Part shown: positions 11,531 to 23,140 of the stretch, one piece after another | How the letters are laid out: each line of letters opens with the position of its first letter | How positions within the stretch are numbered: the first letter of the stretch is position 1 | Source: Anthoceros angustus | Taxonomy: Eukaryota; Streptophyta; Anthocerotopsida; Anthocerotales; Anthocerotaceae | NCBI GenBank assembly: GCA_010909165.1 | Contig: MU008157.1 | Span: forward strand, 124,001-188,000 | Length of the DNA: 64,000 nt | Direction: 5' to 3' | The notes under the pieces: model-generated | The model's database searches: none | What the model was told of the DNA's origin: nothing | The model's input: the letters and a program-made list of their open reading frames with translations, nothing else | Translations under genes and position numbers: made by a program

Positions 11531-11544
11531 GAGCTTATAAGCTC
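11531..11544 (-). promoter_or_regulatory. Putative TATA box of PAL within a 14-bp palindrome
   Basis: GAGCTTATAAGCTC is a perfect palindrome containing TTATAA, about 205 nt upstream of the PAL start codon in otherwise GC-rich DNA. Its position and isolation suit a core promoter with a ~170-nt leader. This is inferred and untested. Confidence 0.4.
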
Positions 11545-14500
11545 GGAGCTGCAATCAGGCAGAGGCGGAGCCCGAGGCCGGGGCCGGGTCGCTCATTCAT
11601 TGCCCTGCCCGGGCTGCCCGGGCGGGGCGCCTTTCCGTTGCCCGGGCCGGGGGCGGGGGCGGGGGGCTGGTCCCGTTGCGCGCCCGGCCGGGGCATCAAT
11701 AATTTGCCACAGCCTGGCTGGCTCGGAGTCGGGAGTCCCGGTTGGCACACCTAACTGCGCCACCGCGCTGCTTTGACCGGCCTCGGCCACTCGGTGGCCC
11801 TGCTCCGCCCACGTCCAACAGCAGGCCCGGCCGGGCCATTAATGGAAACGGACGCTTTCGCCGGGCCCAGCCTGCTCGAAATCATTGCCACTGACGGCGG
11901 CTCGCTCTCTGCCTCTCTGTCTTCGCGTTTGCCTTTGCCTTGCCACCGCCAGATTCCTAGGGTTTCGCGACCCGTTGCTGCCTCTCCGACTCCCTCACGT
12001 GTGTGGCATTCGCACCGCGGGCCACGCCGCTCTTGTGAGGACGACGAGATGCTGCGTTGCCGAGGTGAAGGGGGGAAGGGAAGGCAAGGGAACGGAAGCG
12101 CCCGGTGCCCCGCCTGCAGGCCTGTCCCTTCTCCAAGAAACGGAGGAGCCGTTCCCACGTCCCCACCGTCCCGCCTGTCAGCATCATCCCCTTCGCCTTT
12201 TCCCTGTCGTGTTTCAGCGTCATCAGGCAGAGGCAGGGGCAGCGGCAGCGGCAGAGGCAGAGGCAGGGACAGAGGCGGAGGCAGAGGCCAGAGGCAGCCT
12301 GTGAAGTGTCCATGTGTACACGCGCGTACTCTTCCTTCTAGCCAACACTCTGTCCTCCAGCTGCAGTGTCATCCATCCGCCATCCCCGTCGCCTCCTCCA
12401 CCAAAGCACCGGGTTCGTACCAGCCGGACATCTTTATGTACCTACATAACCTTCTTTGCGTTGTCATGGACGCTCGATTAGGTGTGCTTTCCCTTGTCAC
12501 ACCATTCATTTATGATCTTCGCACCTGGGAATCGGATACACATCGATATGTTGTGTCTTTGCCATGCGGTTATGCGTGAAGCAGCGTGTTGCGACATATG
12601 GAACCCTGGCGGTAGGTAGGTAGCACGACGAGGTAAGCATGCAAGTATGGACTGCCATGTTCGTAGAATTCGAGCACGGCAAGTCGTGTGTGATCGTGAC
12701 AAGTCCAGTTTGATCGCGATGAAGTCCAGTTTGAGAGCAAGATCTCCCATGGAAAGGGATTATCCGGCCTCCAAAGGCAACGCGAGGTGCTCCGCGTACG
12801 CGACATATGCAGTGCCTGGAGCCTGGAAAATACGGCAATGCTTCCATGGTGTAGCAATGTAGGAGGAATATCGGAATCGGATGCAGCGTGAAAGAGGAGA
12901 GTAGGGGGAACACGGCCCCCAATTATTGTCCCACTGCAGTAGCTGGACTTCTGCAGTTCATTCTAGAGTTCCGCGAGCTTCTCTCTATAAGGTATGTAAT
13001 GTATGAATCCGCGCTTTTATCTATCCTGGTTGCCCCTGCTGGATGGGCTTCTTCCCATCGTTTTTTCCCTTATTAAACAAAGGAATCCTGGTCTCGCTTC
13101 AAGTGCAAACAGTTCACACGACAACTTGGCAGGGAAGTCGGGCGTCCGACGGACGGCCTTGGACTGGGGAGTGACTGGGTCTTGGGAGCTGCCACGCACG
13201 TTCGCAGTTCAGAACCTCCTGCTGGCTGCAGGAAACGGCAAACATGCGTGTCGAGAAGAGCGGAGAAGAGTTTGTATGGAGCCCACTTCCCCGCACTGCG
13301 GGGGCTTTGTGACCACAAGCCTCGTGGATCCGGCCAATGGCGGAGGGCATCTGCCCATGGACAACGAGGGTTATTTATGCAGATTATTCATACGGCGAAG
13401 AGGGCTTTATGTAGATCGCAATGTGTTAGATGGATTTGCATTAGGGTGTGTGGCGGGCGAGCTTGGCACATGGTCGACAGGTCGAGGGGCATGCAGGCAC
13501 TCCGGACAACCTGGAGCCCGGGGCTGGAATCTGAGCATATGGTGCAAAACGGGTGGCTCGATCATAAGACCACGTGTGCAAGGACTGTAACCGGCTTTGT
13601 CCGCATCACAGCACGCACATGTACAGTGAGGCTGGAAACACACCAAGCTCCTTCCACCCTTTTACATCAGGCTGACCGTGCTCTGTCTCCACTTCCACCT
13701 ACGCGCCTTGGGCTTGCGGTGCCCTTTCAATCACTGTGTAGACTTCCACCCAGACTTGCCTGCAATGGGAAACAAGATCAAATGAAACATCCGGACCAAA
13801 GTAATTAATTTACTCTACTGACTGCCTCGTACCTCAAGCACTGTTCAGTCTGCAGCCGAACGCTCTTTCTCTGCAGACCTCCCGTAACACTGACTGATGA
13901 TGCCATTGCTGCCTGCAGTATCTGGCGGTGCTGCCAAAGGTAGATAGACGTCGGCAGATGCCAGCTTGTGGCCGACATCCAACACGATCTGGTTTCACAA
14001 CCTCCTGCACACAAATGCCTAGGTTTTGATGCAAATTAAAGCTCGCTAATGCAGATGTATTCCACGGCATCTGTGCAGTTGCCGAGGAAGCGGATAACTC
14101 GGCCCTGTCGCACATGAACTCGATTCCACATGTATTCTTCCACCTCAGGCACGAAAGTGAAGGTGTTCAGGAAGAGAATCAGAAGATGCACATTGCACAC
14201 CACACAGCACCGCACCGAGCCTGCAAGCATTGCTGACAGCTCGGGAGTGGCGTGGGACGAGTTGGCTGCCTCCACCTCTACGCATAACCATCTTTCATCT
14301 CAGAATCCATTCACACTACCAGGGATCTGCACACTGCCCCTTGTACGTGATGACAAGCCTGAAGCAGTAACCTGGGGCTCTCAAACTTCATCGACCTGAC
14401 GAGGCCCGGTAACGCCAGACACGCACAGACCGGCACATCATTACATCTCAACCTCCGCGACAGCGCGTGCAGGATTCACGGAAATGCTGTATGAGAGGAT

Positions 14501-14680
14501 ACGGTATTCTGAGAGCGTCACAGTGATGAGCTGATACGCATCAACGCAGACTTATCACAACTCCTCTTATCGTACACTTCTCTCTCTTCTCTATCGAATT
14601 CTGCACAGTCTCCTGGAGGTAACATACAAATAAATCAAACAAGAGGAGAAAAGTATTACCCGTTCAATTGACATCTTATG
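11545..14680. other. Gene-poor region, no supported gene
   Basis: Several long overlapping ORFs occur on both strands (for example 11773-12579 and 13003-13590, plus strand). They reflect GC-rich composition: no domains, no coherent splice model and competing frames. The PAL upstream regulatory region probably occupies the first 1-2 kb. Confidence 0.5.
12228..12300 (+). repeat. (GGCAGM)n hexamer-type microsatellite
   Basis: An imperfect array of GGCAGA/GGCAGC/GGCAGG units runs for ~70 bp. Confidence 0.8.
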
Positions 14681-14689
14681 CAATAAGTG

Positions 14690-14760
14690 AAACACAAGGA
14701 CTCGAACCCCTATCATCACATGGGAGGGTCTCTCCTTGATGGTACTGACTAGCTGTAGCA
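14690..14760 (-). other. tRNA-like / SINE-like Pol III promoter motif
   Basis: On the minus strand, GGGGTTCGAGTCC matches a B box. About 45 nt upstream, AGCTAGTCAGTACC resembles an A box. The cloverleaf is poor: the T stem needs wobbles and no 7-bp acceptor stem is evident. This is more likely a tRNA-derived SINE remnant than a working tRNA. Confidence 0.3.
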
Positions 14761-14969
14761 CACTTTACACTTTACACTTTACGATAGTAATAGCATTTTT
14801 TTCCAGTTCAATTTCATAGATATGACAGATATGCAAAACACAAACAAAAGACACATGTGTTTTACACAAAGCAGCTCAAACTTCTCACTTTTTGCTTGTG
14901 GAAGCGATTTAATAATTTCAGATAAAATTTATAATAGTAAATATTTGTATAAATATATATACATAACTA

Positions 14970-15310
14970 CCGTACCCCAAGGGATGGTTCAACAGGATAA
15001 TGCCGAAATAATTATTTTTTGAAAAAAATAAGGTTCAACATAAATATTTATATTTTTCAAATTTTCAAAAAATAATTCTATTAAATTTTAATATTTATTA
15101 AAATACATAGATATATATATATAACTAATGGATATGTATAAACCTCCCCTAAATAGGCCCTAATTTTCCACACAAACCCTAGTTTCCTTATTTTCGGCAT
15201 CATAAACTCATAAATTTTTACCTATTCAACATTTTAAGTATAATAATTTTTGGATTTTCAAATTTTATTAATTTTAATTAATTAACGCCGAATCACCCCT
15301 TGGGGTACGG
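14970..15310. mobile_element. MITE, copy B (~341 bp), Stowaway/Tc1-mariner-like ends
   Basis: Terminal inverted repeats are CCGTACCCCAAGGGATGGTTC and, at the other end, the reverse complement of CCGTACCCCAAGGGGTGATTC. They are flanked on both sides by TA. The interior is AT-rich and matches copy A at 2055-2399. The TA target duplication and lack of coding suggest a non-autonomous Tc1/mariner-type element. Confidence 0.85.
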
Positions 15311-15419
15311 TATACACATAGTGCTCGCCAAGTTCACCCTAGGGAAGCTACCTCCGAAATTTTATCTTTCTACTTCATGAAGTAAGGGTAACCATGCATA
15401 TAATACTCTCCAAATTCAC

Positions 15420-16180
15420 ACTAGGATGAACCTTTTAGGAAGCGCCCATATGCTTTGTCTAATGACATTTCTCCTATTTCTGACTTTGAGGACCAGCTCT
15501 CTATTGTAGATGTGGTTGTAATAGACCCTTCTTGGGATACCGTCCGAGCATGTCATCGGCAACCCTCCGGGTTGAGCAACAGAGGGATGCACTACAACCA
15601 AGGTTCATAAGTATACCCAACTAGCACTTTTCCTAGAGATCTCTCATATTAACGTCGTCGGAAAAGAAGCAAAGATCTTGATGGATGAAGGGAAGACCAA
15701 GTTTTTGTATTGGAATCAAGAAAGTTCTGATTTAGCCCGGAACCATACAGGAAGGCCATGCTTTCATTCTTCTAGCAATTAAGAATCACAAGACCATGGG
15801 CAAGGACTTATTGAGGTTTATCAAGGCTTATGCTTTATTTATCAAGGCTTATGTTAAAGCATACTACATCTACATCCCCAAGAATGGGGTAGGTCACTCT
15901 CTTTCATATACGGTGACTTTCCTTCTGTATCCATGTAAAGGGCGTTGGCAAAGGCAATTTTCAGAACAGATTCGAACGTAGGGAACGTAGGAAAACGCAA
16001 TTTTCAGGACAGATTCAACTGCAGGAAACATAACAAAACACAATTTTCAGGATAGATTCGAACGCAACGTAGATCTTCAGCTGCGATGGTTAATAGGCCT
16101 TTGGCTTATTATGACATCTTGGGAGCCATAGGTAGCTTCCGAGTCGACGTTCGGGGGCCTAGTCCCCCTTGGCCTACAGT
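15420..16180 (+). pseudogene. Decayed 3' end of a non-LTR retroelement (copy 1)
   Basis: Broken frames resemble the intact tail at 29166-29831: LSIVDVVVIDPSWDTV versus VSVVDMVITDPTWDSV, then LAIKNHKTMGKDLLRFIKAYA versus LAIDTHGGMGKDFSRFVKACA, then NGVGHSLSYT versus NGVGLPLSYI. Stops and indels interrupt every part. The 3' flank (GGCCTAGTCCCCCTTGGC) also parallels copy 2 (GATTAGTCCCCCTTGGCA). Confidence 0.65.
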
Positions 16181-16359
16181 AATGGGTACACCAGCATCGA
16201 GAGACTTTATGATGTCATGATTCCGCTCCACTTTTCATGTACAATTGTGCATAGCTCGTGCATCAGCACATGTAAATAGTTAGAGAAAGTAGCAGCAAGA
16301 AGGAAATCAAAGTAGCGCTATACTCTTGACCCGGACTTGAGGAGCAAGGCAGCTGAATA

Positions 16360-19300
16360 ATGGTGATGCTTATACGGGCTGGCAGCAGGGCTGCACGCCC
16401 CGCAAACTTCGCCTATCGTTCTCTCTTTACTGATGCCAAGGTCCATGGAACACAATTCCTGCGTGAGAGGTAAAGGCTCGCCTCCAGACTTGGTGCCAAG
16501 GACTGCAGTTGCCTTGGCCTATTTTTGTCTATTTGGTTGGAACCTATGTTTGTCAGTTTGCATGCCAGGTGGATGCTCGTTGGAAATGTTTGCCTGACTT
16601 TGGAACAGTGAGAGCAGCTGGTCAGCTGAGATTTAGCAGGAGAATATGTGCAAATGCCTTGTGATTAGATTAGTGGAGCGCAATACCTTGCAGATTGTGT
16701 ACTCACAGTTTGCCTGCAGAACATGGGATGCTGTGGTGGTTGGTGGTGGGCACAATGGGCTGACAGCGGCAGCCTATTTGGCTCGAGCAGGACTCCAAGT
16801 TGTAGTCTTGGAGAGGCGGCATGTGCTGGGTGGTGCAGCTGTGACGGAGGAAATAGTCCCAGGCTTCAAGTTCTCCAGAGCCAGTTATCTGCAAAGCCTT
16901 CTTCGACCTCAGGTTGTCAGGTGACTGCCAAAGTTGCAAGGATATGTGATTGGGTCATGCTGCCTCCAATTTGTCTGGGTTGCATGAACTATTGACATGT
17001 ACGCTTTCTTTCTGCAGGGATCTGGATCTTACTGCCAATGGTCTAAAGTTGCTGCCAAGGAATCCATCTTCTTTCACCCCCACAGTGGATGGAAAATATC
17101 TGCTCATGGGTCCTGACCCAGAATTAAACCGTGCACAGATATCCAAGTTTTCTAAACAGGATGCTGCAGCTTATCCCCTGTAGGCCTTCGGTGTCCTTGA
17201 GGAACCACATTGCACATATGCCAGTTTTTCTTTTGTCATTCTACTGACGTACTTATTGTGCAGGTATGCAGAGCAGCTGGAAAAGTTTTGTACAGTAGTA
17301 GAACCTCTTTTGGATGTCATTCCTCCGGAGTCTAGAGACAGTAGCACCTCGTGGAGGCAATCACTGCGCCATGGGTGGTCCAAGCTGAAGATGTTTGCTC
17401 TTCTGCTTCGACGAGTGTTAGCCTTGCCTCAGAAAGACATAGCGTAGGTGCACACTCACCGCAAAATGTATGTCTTGGTATGCTTCCTGTAAGAATGTAT
17501 GTCTTCTCGGTACAGTCACTACCAATCGCTCCTGAGAGCTCCATTCACGTGTTGCATGTGTAGTGACATGCACTTATACTTGCTCAATGTTGTGCAGTGC
17601 TTTTCTAGAGCTTCTTCTGGCCCCAGCTTCTAAAGTGCTCAATCGATGGTTTGAGGTAACCTGCAATGATGGTGATAGTGATGGTAGCACTAAAAGCTTG
17701 GTGTGTCTACTGACGGAGGCCAACTATCTTGTGGTATCTGCAGTCAGACGTGTTGAAAGTGACGATTGCAACTGATGCTGTAATTGGGGTCATGGTATAA
17801 TGTATTGACTTGCTCAATAGCCGATGGCATTAGGTTGTAGCCCTTCGTCTTGATGGGGGGTGTGGGTAGAGTAATGCCACATATGGGTTTGGCTTCAGGG
17901 AGGTGTTCATACCCCAGGCAGTGGGTATGTGTTGTTGCATCATGTCATGGGTGAGACAAATGGGGATCGCGGGATATGGTCGTAAGTCAATCCATTTCAC
18001 CATGAATAGGGGTTTGGGGGGCGGAGGGGGAGCGAGCTCCCTGAAGGCTCCATCATGTGGATTTTATCGCTAGTAGAGTATACACAGGATCAGCTTGCTG
18101 AAGTGTGCACATTCCGTGGCCTAGGTATGTGGAAGGTGGGATGGGAGCTGTGTCTATGGCAATAGCTAGGTCCGCATACAAGGCTGGAGCAGTTTTGGTC
18201 ACTAATGCAAAGGTATGTGCCTGTGCTAACATTTCAGAAATTTGCACTGTCAGGTTGATGGCACAAGTCTCCTGAAGTCCTTTTGCTTTGCAGGTCAAGA
18301 GCTTGCAGACAGAGGAAGCAAGAGGGACCGATGGAGGCACCCATTTGATTTCTGGGGTGAGTTTTCTTTATTCTACTCTTGCCAGAACTTGCAGGTATGA
18401 GTACCTGAGGAGGACGCCTCCATGAATGGCTTTCGGATTTGAAGTATTTGCCTCATGTCTCGGTCAGGTCCTGTTAGAGGATGGTACACCAATCAGGGCA
18501 AGGCATGTGCTCTCTAATGCCACACCTGCTGTCACTTTTTTGGTGAGTTGAACGATGTAAAATTTCACATGCTGTCGTCGCAGCATTATCTTTGCAGCTA
18601 AATGTTAGAGAGGGTATTAGCTGTGCCATGACGTATCAGTGCACTTTTTGCAGGAACTTATCCGAGACGGTGTTCTTCCCAAACAGTTTGAGATCGACAT
18701 CAAAGAAATCGATTATAAATCAGTAAGGCCTGGAAAGTCTGTTGCTCCTGGATTCATAGAATGGGTTATGCTGCTATCTCAAATGGTGCTGTGGAATTGC
18801 CTGGGAGGGCTGTCTTCGAGAAGGTGCTGGATGAGCAGGTTTTTCTTAGAAGTGTTGTGTTTGTATGGATTAGGGAACCACGAAATTTAATCTTGCGGTG
18901 GATGCTCTACCAAGATTCACAGCCTGTGGACGTTCTAGTAATGAGCCTGGGCCTGAGCATTTTGGAACCATACACCTGGGAGCTGACTGGTATCTCATGC
19001 TCTTTTCAACCCGTGCGTAGTCATAAATAACTTATAAAAGCACAAAACAGGTTTTTGCAGTAGTTTTCTGTTTCTCATTTGCTCGTACTTTGTTGCCTTG
19101 GTTTTCTTTGGTTGGTGATGAATGTATTCAGTATGGAGCACATCGAAGAAGCGTACAAGGATGCACTAAATGGGCAGCCTTCAACTAGGCCCTTGATTGA
19201 AATGACCATCCCCTCCGTTCTGGACAAGACCATCAGTCCTCCAGGTAAATTACACTACACGAACACCTGAACAACATCAGCAGATAACGAGCTAACTGTG

Positions 19301-19947
19301 CTGCAGGGCAGCATGTCATCAACATGTTCGTACAATACACCCCATACCAGCCCAAGGAAGGTAGTTGGAAAGAAGAAGCAACAAGGGTTAGTGCCCTAGC
19401 TGTTTGTCAATGCCCGGAACTGGTCCTCAAAGTCTTTTCCCCTATCCAAAGGTACTCAAGGTACACATTTTGCAGGAGAGTTTTGCAAATCGATGCTTTG
19501 ATTTGGTTGAGGAATATGCTCCTGGATTCAAGTCCTCAATCATCGGCTACGAAATGCTGGCACCGCCCGATCTTGAGAGAATCTTCGGTCTTACAGGTGC
19601 AACACTTCGTCATTCCATATCCCAATGGTTTCTTGTACCCTACGTCATGTTGACCCTTTTGCAACTTACCAGGAGGCAACATTTTCCATGGAGCTATGGG
19701 ACTGGATGCGGTCTTCCTACTTCGACCGATAAAGGGATGGTAGGCACATCCACTGAGTTATGTGCCAGGCCACCACAGTTCGTCCATCTTTTATTAAATC
19801 TCGCCCCAACGTGGTTGCAGGTCATCTTACAGGACACCAGTGAAGGGACTTTATCTTTGTGGTGCTGGTGCTCATCCCGGTGGTGGCGTGATGGGTGGTG
19901 CTGGCCGAAATGCTGCTCTTGCATTGCTCGAGGACGTCAAAGGATGA
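16360..19947 (+). CDS. PYROXD2-type FAD-dependent oxidoreductase (phytoene-desaturase-like), probably mitochondrial
   Basis: Seventeen exons: 16360-16469, 16720-16920, 17018-17179, 17264-17443, 17598-17655, 17744-17788, 17899-17981, 18125-18212, 18294-18356, 18468-18542, 18654-18722, 18874-18989, 19132-19244, 19307-19386, 19476-19596, 19673-19739, 19821-19947. Phases agree throughout, giving 585 residues, the usual family length. Residues 1-37 ([20 protein letters not shown]...) are basic and non-acidic, like a mitochondrial presequence. The FAD dinucleotide fold follows: [22 protein letters not shown], then [14 protein letters not shown]. Later blocks are [29 protein letters not shown] and [23 protein letters not shown] near the C-terminus. 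The animal homologue sits in mitochondria; its substrate is unsettled. Part of intron 11 (18723-18873) has a coding-like frame that I could not place. Confidence 0.88.
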
Positions 19948-20097
19948 AATCCCTGCATCCTTGCTGCTGGCCGAATTGCTGCTCTTGTATTGCTCGAGGA
20001 CGTCAAAGGATGAAATTCCTGCCTCCTTGCTGCTCGCCGAATTGCTGCTCTTGCATTGCTCGAGGACGTCAAAGGATGAAATACCTGCCTCCTTCGT
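19900..20097 (+). repeat. 66-bp tandem repeat x3 overlapping the PYROXD2 stop codon
   Basis: The unit starts at GCTGGCCGAA.TGCTGC and includes GAGGACGTCAAAGGATGAAAT. The first copy contains the last ~15 codons and the stop; copies 2 and 3 lie in the 3' UTR. A 66-nt length keeps the frame. Confidence 0.9.
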
Positions 20098-20311
20098 TGC
20101 CGGTCTCTCGCATACGCCTAGAGGGTCACTTTTACTCTATGTTTTCCTTTTTTACATACCTATATGATTACATGTATTACATCCCCCTTGAAAGCGTTAC
20201 CTACTCTGTGCCTAGCTCAGGTGCCATCAAAACTCTTTCCCTCCGCGCTCGGTGATTTCATCACGCCGTTGATAATTCATGTGGAAGCTGCTGCTGTGAT
20301 GCGAGAATTAG

Positions 20312-21027
20312 GATGGTGCGTGCTCTGCTGATCCTTGGGCTGGTTGCTTCGTCTTGTTTTGGTTGGTGCTGATGGATGAATTGCAGAATTCATTGCATGC
20401 ACGCGGTGGAGAGGTTGAATTTCACAGTGTTTCCTTGTTACTGTGCCAGGCTGCGAAGATCATAGCAAATTTGATTGTCATCGGTTCTGGGGTTCTGCTC
20501 AGGGCGGTCTCGCAGGCTTATAGGCAAGCCATTGTCAGTAAGTATCCTTTGATCTTCCCACTGAATGCGCTCCTTGGACCTCCGTTGTGAGTAGGGTTTC
20601 ATACAGGGCATGCTGCATCTGTGGATACACTGGTTTCTGAATTCTGGGGAAATCGTTTTGCCTTATAGATGCCGGGAAAACTGGAGTAGCTCAAGAAACT
20701 ATGCAGGATATGGCTCACAAGGTCTCCAAAACTATGACAGAAGCCGAGGCAAGGCTCATACTTGGAGTCGATGAAAAGGCAACATGGGGGGAAGTTCTCA
20801 AGGTGAGCTTGGTACAGCGTTATCGGAGTCTTGCTGTTTGTGGTGTTTGATTTGTTTGGAGGGGTGCTTTTTAGCTCATTGATGGCGGTTTGTTCTGAAT
20901 GCAGAGATACGATCATCTATTTGAAAAAAACGGTGTGTCAGGAAGTTTCTATATTCAGTCGAAGGTGCAACGGGCCAAAGAATGTCTAGAAGTAGCCAAA
21001 CCAGCAGGAGAAAGGGCAACGGGGTAG
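20312..21027 (+). CDS. PAM16: PAM16/TIM16 (Magmas): mitochondrial import motor J-like subunit
   Basis: Coding exons: 20312-20314 (the ATG alone, directly followed by donor GTGCGT), 20450-20537, 20669-20802, 20905-21027. The product is 115 residues, the normal length. It starts M-AAKIIANLIVIGSG (hydrophobic inner-membrane anchor), then AYRQAIVNAGKTGVAQE. The degenerate J domain lacks HPD: EARLILGVDEKATWGEVLKRYDHLFEKN, ending GSFYIQSKVQRAKECLE. PAM16 pairs with PAM18 and restrains its stimulation of mtHsp70 at the TIM23 channel. The start was chosen because it yields the conserved N-terminus in phase; a coding exon of only ATG is unusual but fits. It lies 365 nt downstream of PYROXD2 on the same strand. 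Confidence 0.92.
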
Positions 21028-21405
21028 TTCATGTTTGCAGGTTAAATTCTATTCGTGTCCCTTCCAAATGCTATGAAGAGCAGCTTTCCAATGCCTACAC
21101 GTCTATATTTCGCACGCTTCTGGAGCCTACATTGTGTTACACTGCGTTGGATGTTACGGTGTATGTCCATCAGGAGAGCGAGTACTCCAGTTGGGAGGCA
21201 TTTCAGAACAACATTTACTCGAGTGTTCATTATTCTCTACAGCTGGGACTAGGTGGGATTTCAGTCTCGGAGAGAAAAACCTTTGCCGAGAGGATTAACA
21301 CTGTGCTTAGGCCATAAACGTAAAGTAAGAGCTGGTCACCAATATATGTCGATACATACGCCTGTTTGAAGCTTGGAACAGCACATATTTTACACTACAT
21401 TTTGT

Positions 21406-21575
21406 ACAAGAGCCGATCCTAAGGGCTGGCAAAGTTGATGCTGAGTTCATAAGATCCGAGCTCATAGTTCTCTCGAGGGAGCCTTCACCCTTTTTGTACA
21501 AAAGCCGATCCTAAGGGTTGGCAAAGTTGATGCTGAGTTCGTAAGATCCGAGCTCATGGTTCTCTCGAGGAGCAT
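21406..21575. repeat. ~86-bp tandem duplication
   Basis: Two copies share AAGCCGATCCTAAGGG, TGGCAAAGTTGATGCTGAGT and AAGATCCGAGCTCAT.GTTC with few changes. It lies between the 3' ends of PAM16 and the quinone oxidoreductase gene. Confidence 0.9.
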
Positions 21576-21702
21576 TCACCCATTGCTGAAAACTGCTCCA
21601 CTCTCGTACTAAAGCGGAGCAGAACACCTAGCTGTACACGAGATTCGAGGACTGTCCGGACAGCAGAGGGGACATCGCCGAGTTCAAGAGGTACTTGTGT
21701 GT

Positions 21703-23140
21703 TCAACAATGGCAGGGTAGGAGCAATATTTTTCCTATGTGGGTGCTAGACTCCAAAATTCGATGAGCCTCTGCAGCCTTGCCCAAGGGAAGGGCTGTGT
21801 CTATCACAGGCACCACTTTCCCTTCATCTATTGCCGGCCACACATGCTTCTTCACCTCAGCCACAATCTGAGCCTTATTTTCAGGTGTCCGAGCCCTCAA
21901 ACCGGCCCCTGCAAAAACAACCTCCTCGAATTAGTTGCATGAGATGATTATGCAGCAGACACGATTCACGGCTTGTTTGAAGGTTAGGTACCTTGGACAG
22001 TCAGGCGTTTAGCAACAATTGGGCCCAGGCTGAATTCCCCGACGGTGCCTCCTTGAAATCCGATGATAAAGAGCCTCCCTCCAACTGCGAGGGCGTCAAG
22101 GTTTCGCTGGAAGTAGATAGCCCCCATGTTGTCCAAAATGACATCCACACCTGGCAATGTAGAAGAACCAAATGTTCGGCGAGCACATTCTGTCAAACCA
22201 GCCATGCAGGCGTCAGGCAGGTATTATTACCTTTCCCCTTGGTCTCTTCCTTGACACGCTGTACAAAATCCTGTGTCTTGTAATTTATCACAAAATCGGC
22301 TCCAAGCTCTTTGCACTTCTTCAGCTTCAAGTCCGTTCCTGTCAGACGGTGAAAGCCGACTTTGAGCCCTACCAACAGAAACTCCACAGCTCCAAGCGTT
22401 TTCCGTGGCACCAATGAAAATGAAAGCTCACCGGCAGTGGTGAAAACCGTGGCACCAATGTACTTCGCCATCTGTATGGCAAAGGTGCCGATTCCACTGG
22501 ACCCTCCATGCACCTTGACATCATAAACCAACACAGATTGACAATCTACCATCCCCACGGCAACACCAATCCAAACACAACTCCGGCCAGCAAACCTCGA
22601 CTCACCAAGAGTGACTCCCCAGGCTGCAAGTTGGAAGTCATGAACACCGTGGACCACACAGTGCACGCAACTTCAGGCAATCCAGCAGCATCCTTCAAAG
22701 ACACCCCCTTAGGAATGGGGAGCAATTGAGTAGCTGGCACTGCGACCTTGTCAGCGTACCCCCCGCCTCCGAGCAACGCGCACACCTGCATCAAAGCAAA
22801 TGTCAAGCACATAACCACAAACCCGGACAGAGCCGCAACTGTCCAGCTACATTACACCATCCGAAAGACCACGTTTCCACTACACCTCAGTCCCAGCCTC
22901 CCATTCCTCCGGCACCCCGGGTGCCACTTCCTCAATCACTCCAGAGCACTCCAAGCCAGGATACTGCGGCGAGCCGGCAGGGGGCGGGTGGCTCCCCCGC
23001 CGCTGCATGGTGTCGGCCCGGTTCACTGCGGTGGCCGTGATTTTGATCAAAACCTCCCCTTCCTTCAGCACCGGATCCGGCACATCCTTGAGCTCCAAAA
23101 CCTCCGGCCCTCCCGGAGTCCTGATCACTATGGCCTTCAT
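21703..23140 (-). CDS. NADPH:quinone oxidoreductase, PIG3/TP53I3-like (zinc-free MDR family)
   Basis: Six exons: 23140-22886, 22785-22606, 22513-22432, 22338-22231, 22150-21992, 21908-21703. All are GT-AG and in phase, giving 329 residues. N-terminal GroES-like domain: MKAIVIRTPGGPEVLELKDV, AVNRADTMQRRG, YPGLECSGV and GGGYADKVAVPA. Rossmann domain: the NADPH loop HGGSSGIGTFAIQMAK (expected A/GxxGxG type), then GADFVINYKTQDF, GVDVILDNMGA and GRLFIIGFQGG. No zinc-binding cysteines are present. The family reduces quinones by one- or two-electron transfer in the cytosol. The N-terminus has no targeting peptide. Confidence 0.92.

Noticed and set aside
11773-12579. 268-residue plus-strand frame upstream of PAL
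   Set aside because: It contains the GGCAGM microsatellite, overlaps equally long frames on both strands and has no recognisable domain.
13003-13808. Overlapping 195- and 208-residue frames
   Set aside because: Two competing frames, no domain, no splice logic; not supported.
14690-14760. Functional tRNA gene
   Set aside because: No acceptor stem and a weak T stem; only the Pol III box resemblance remains.
19872-20097. CRISPR-like array
   Set aside because: Direct tandem repeats without spacers in a plant nuclear genome; ordinary tandem duplication.
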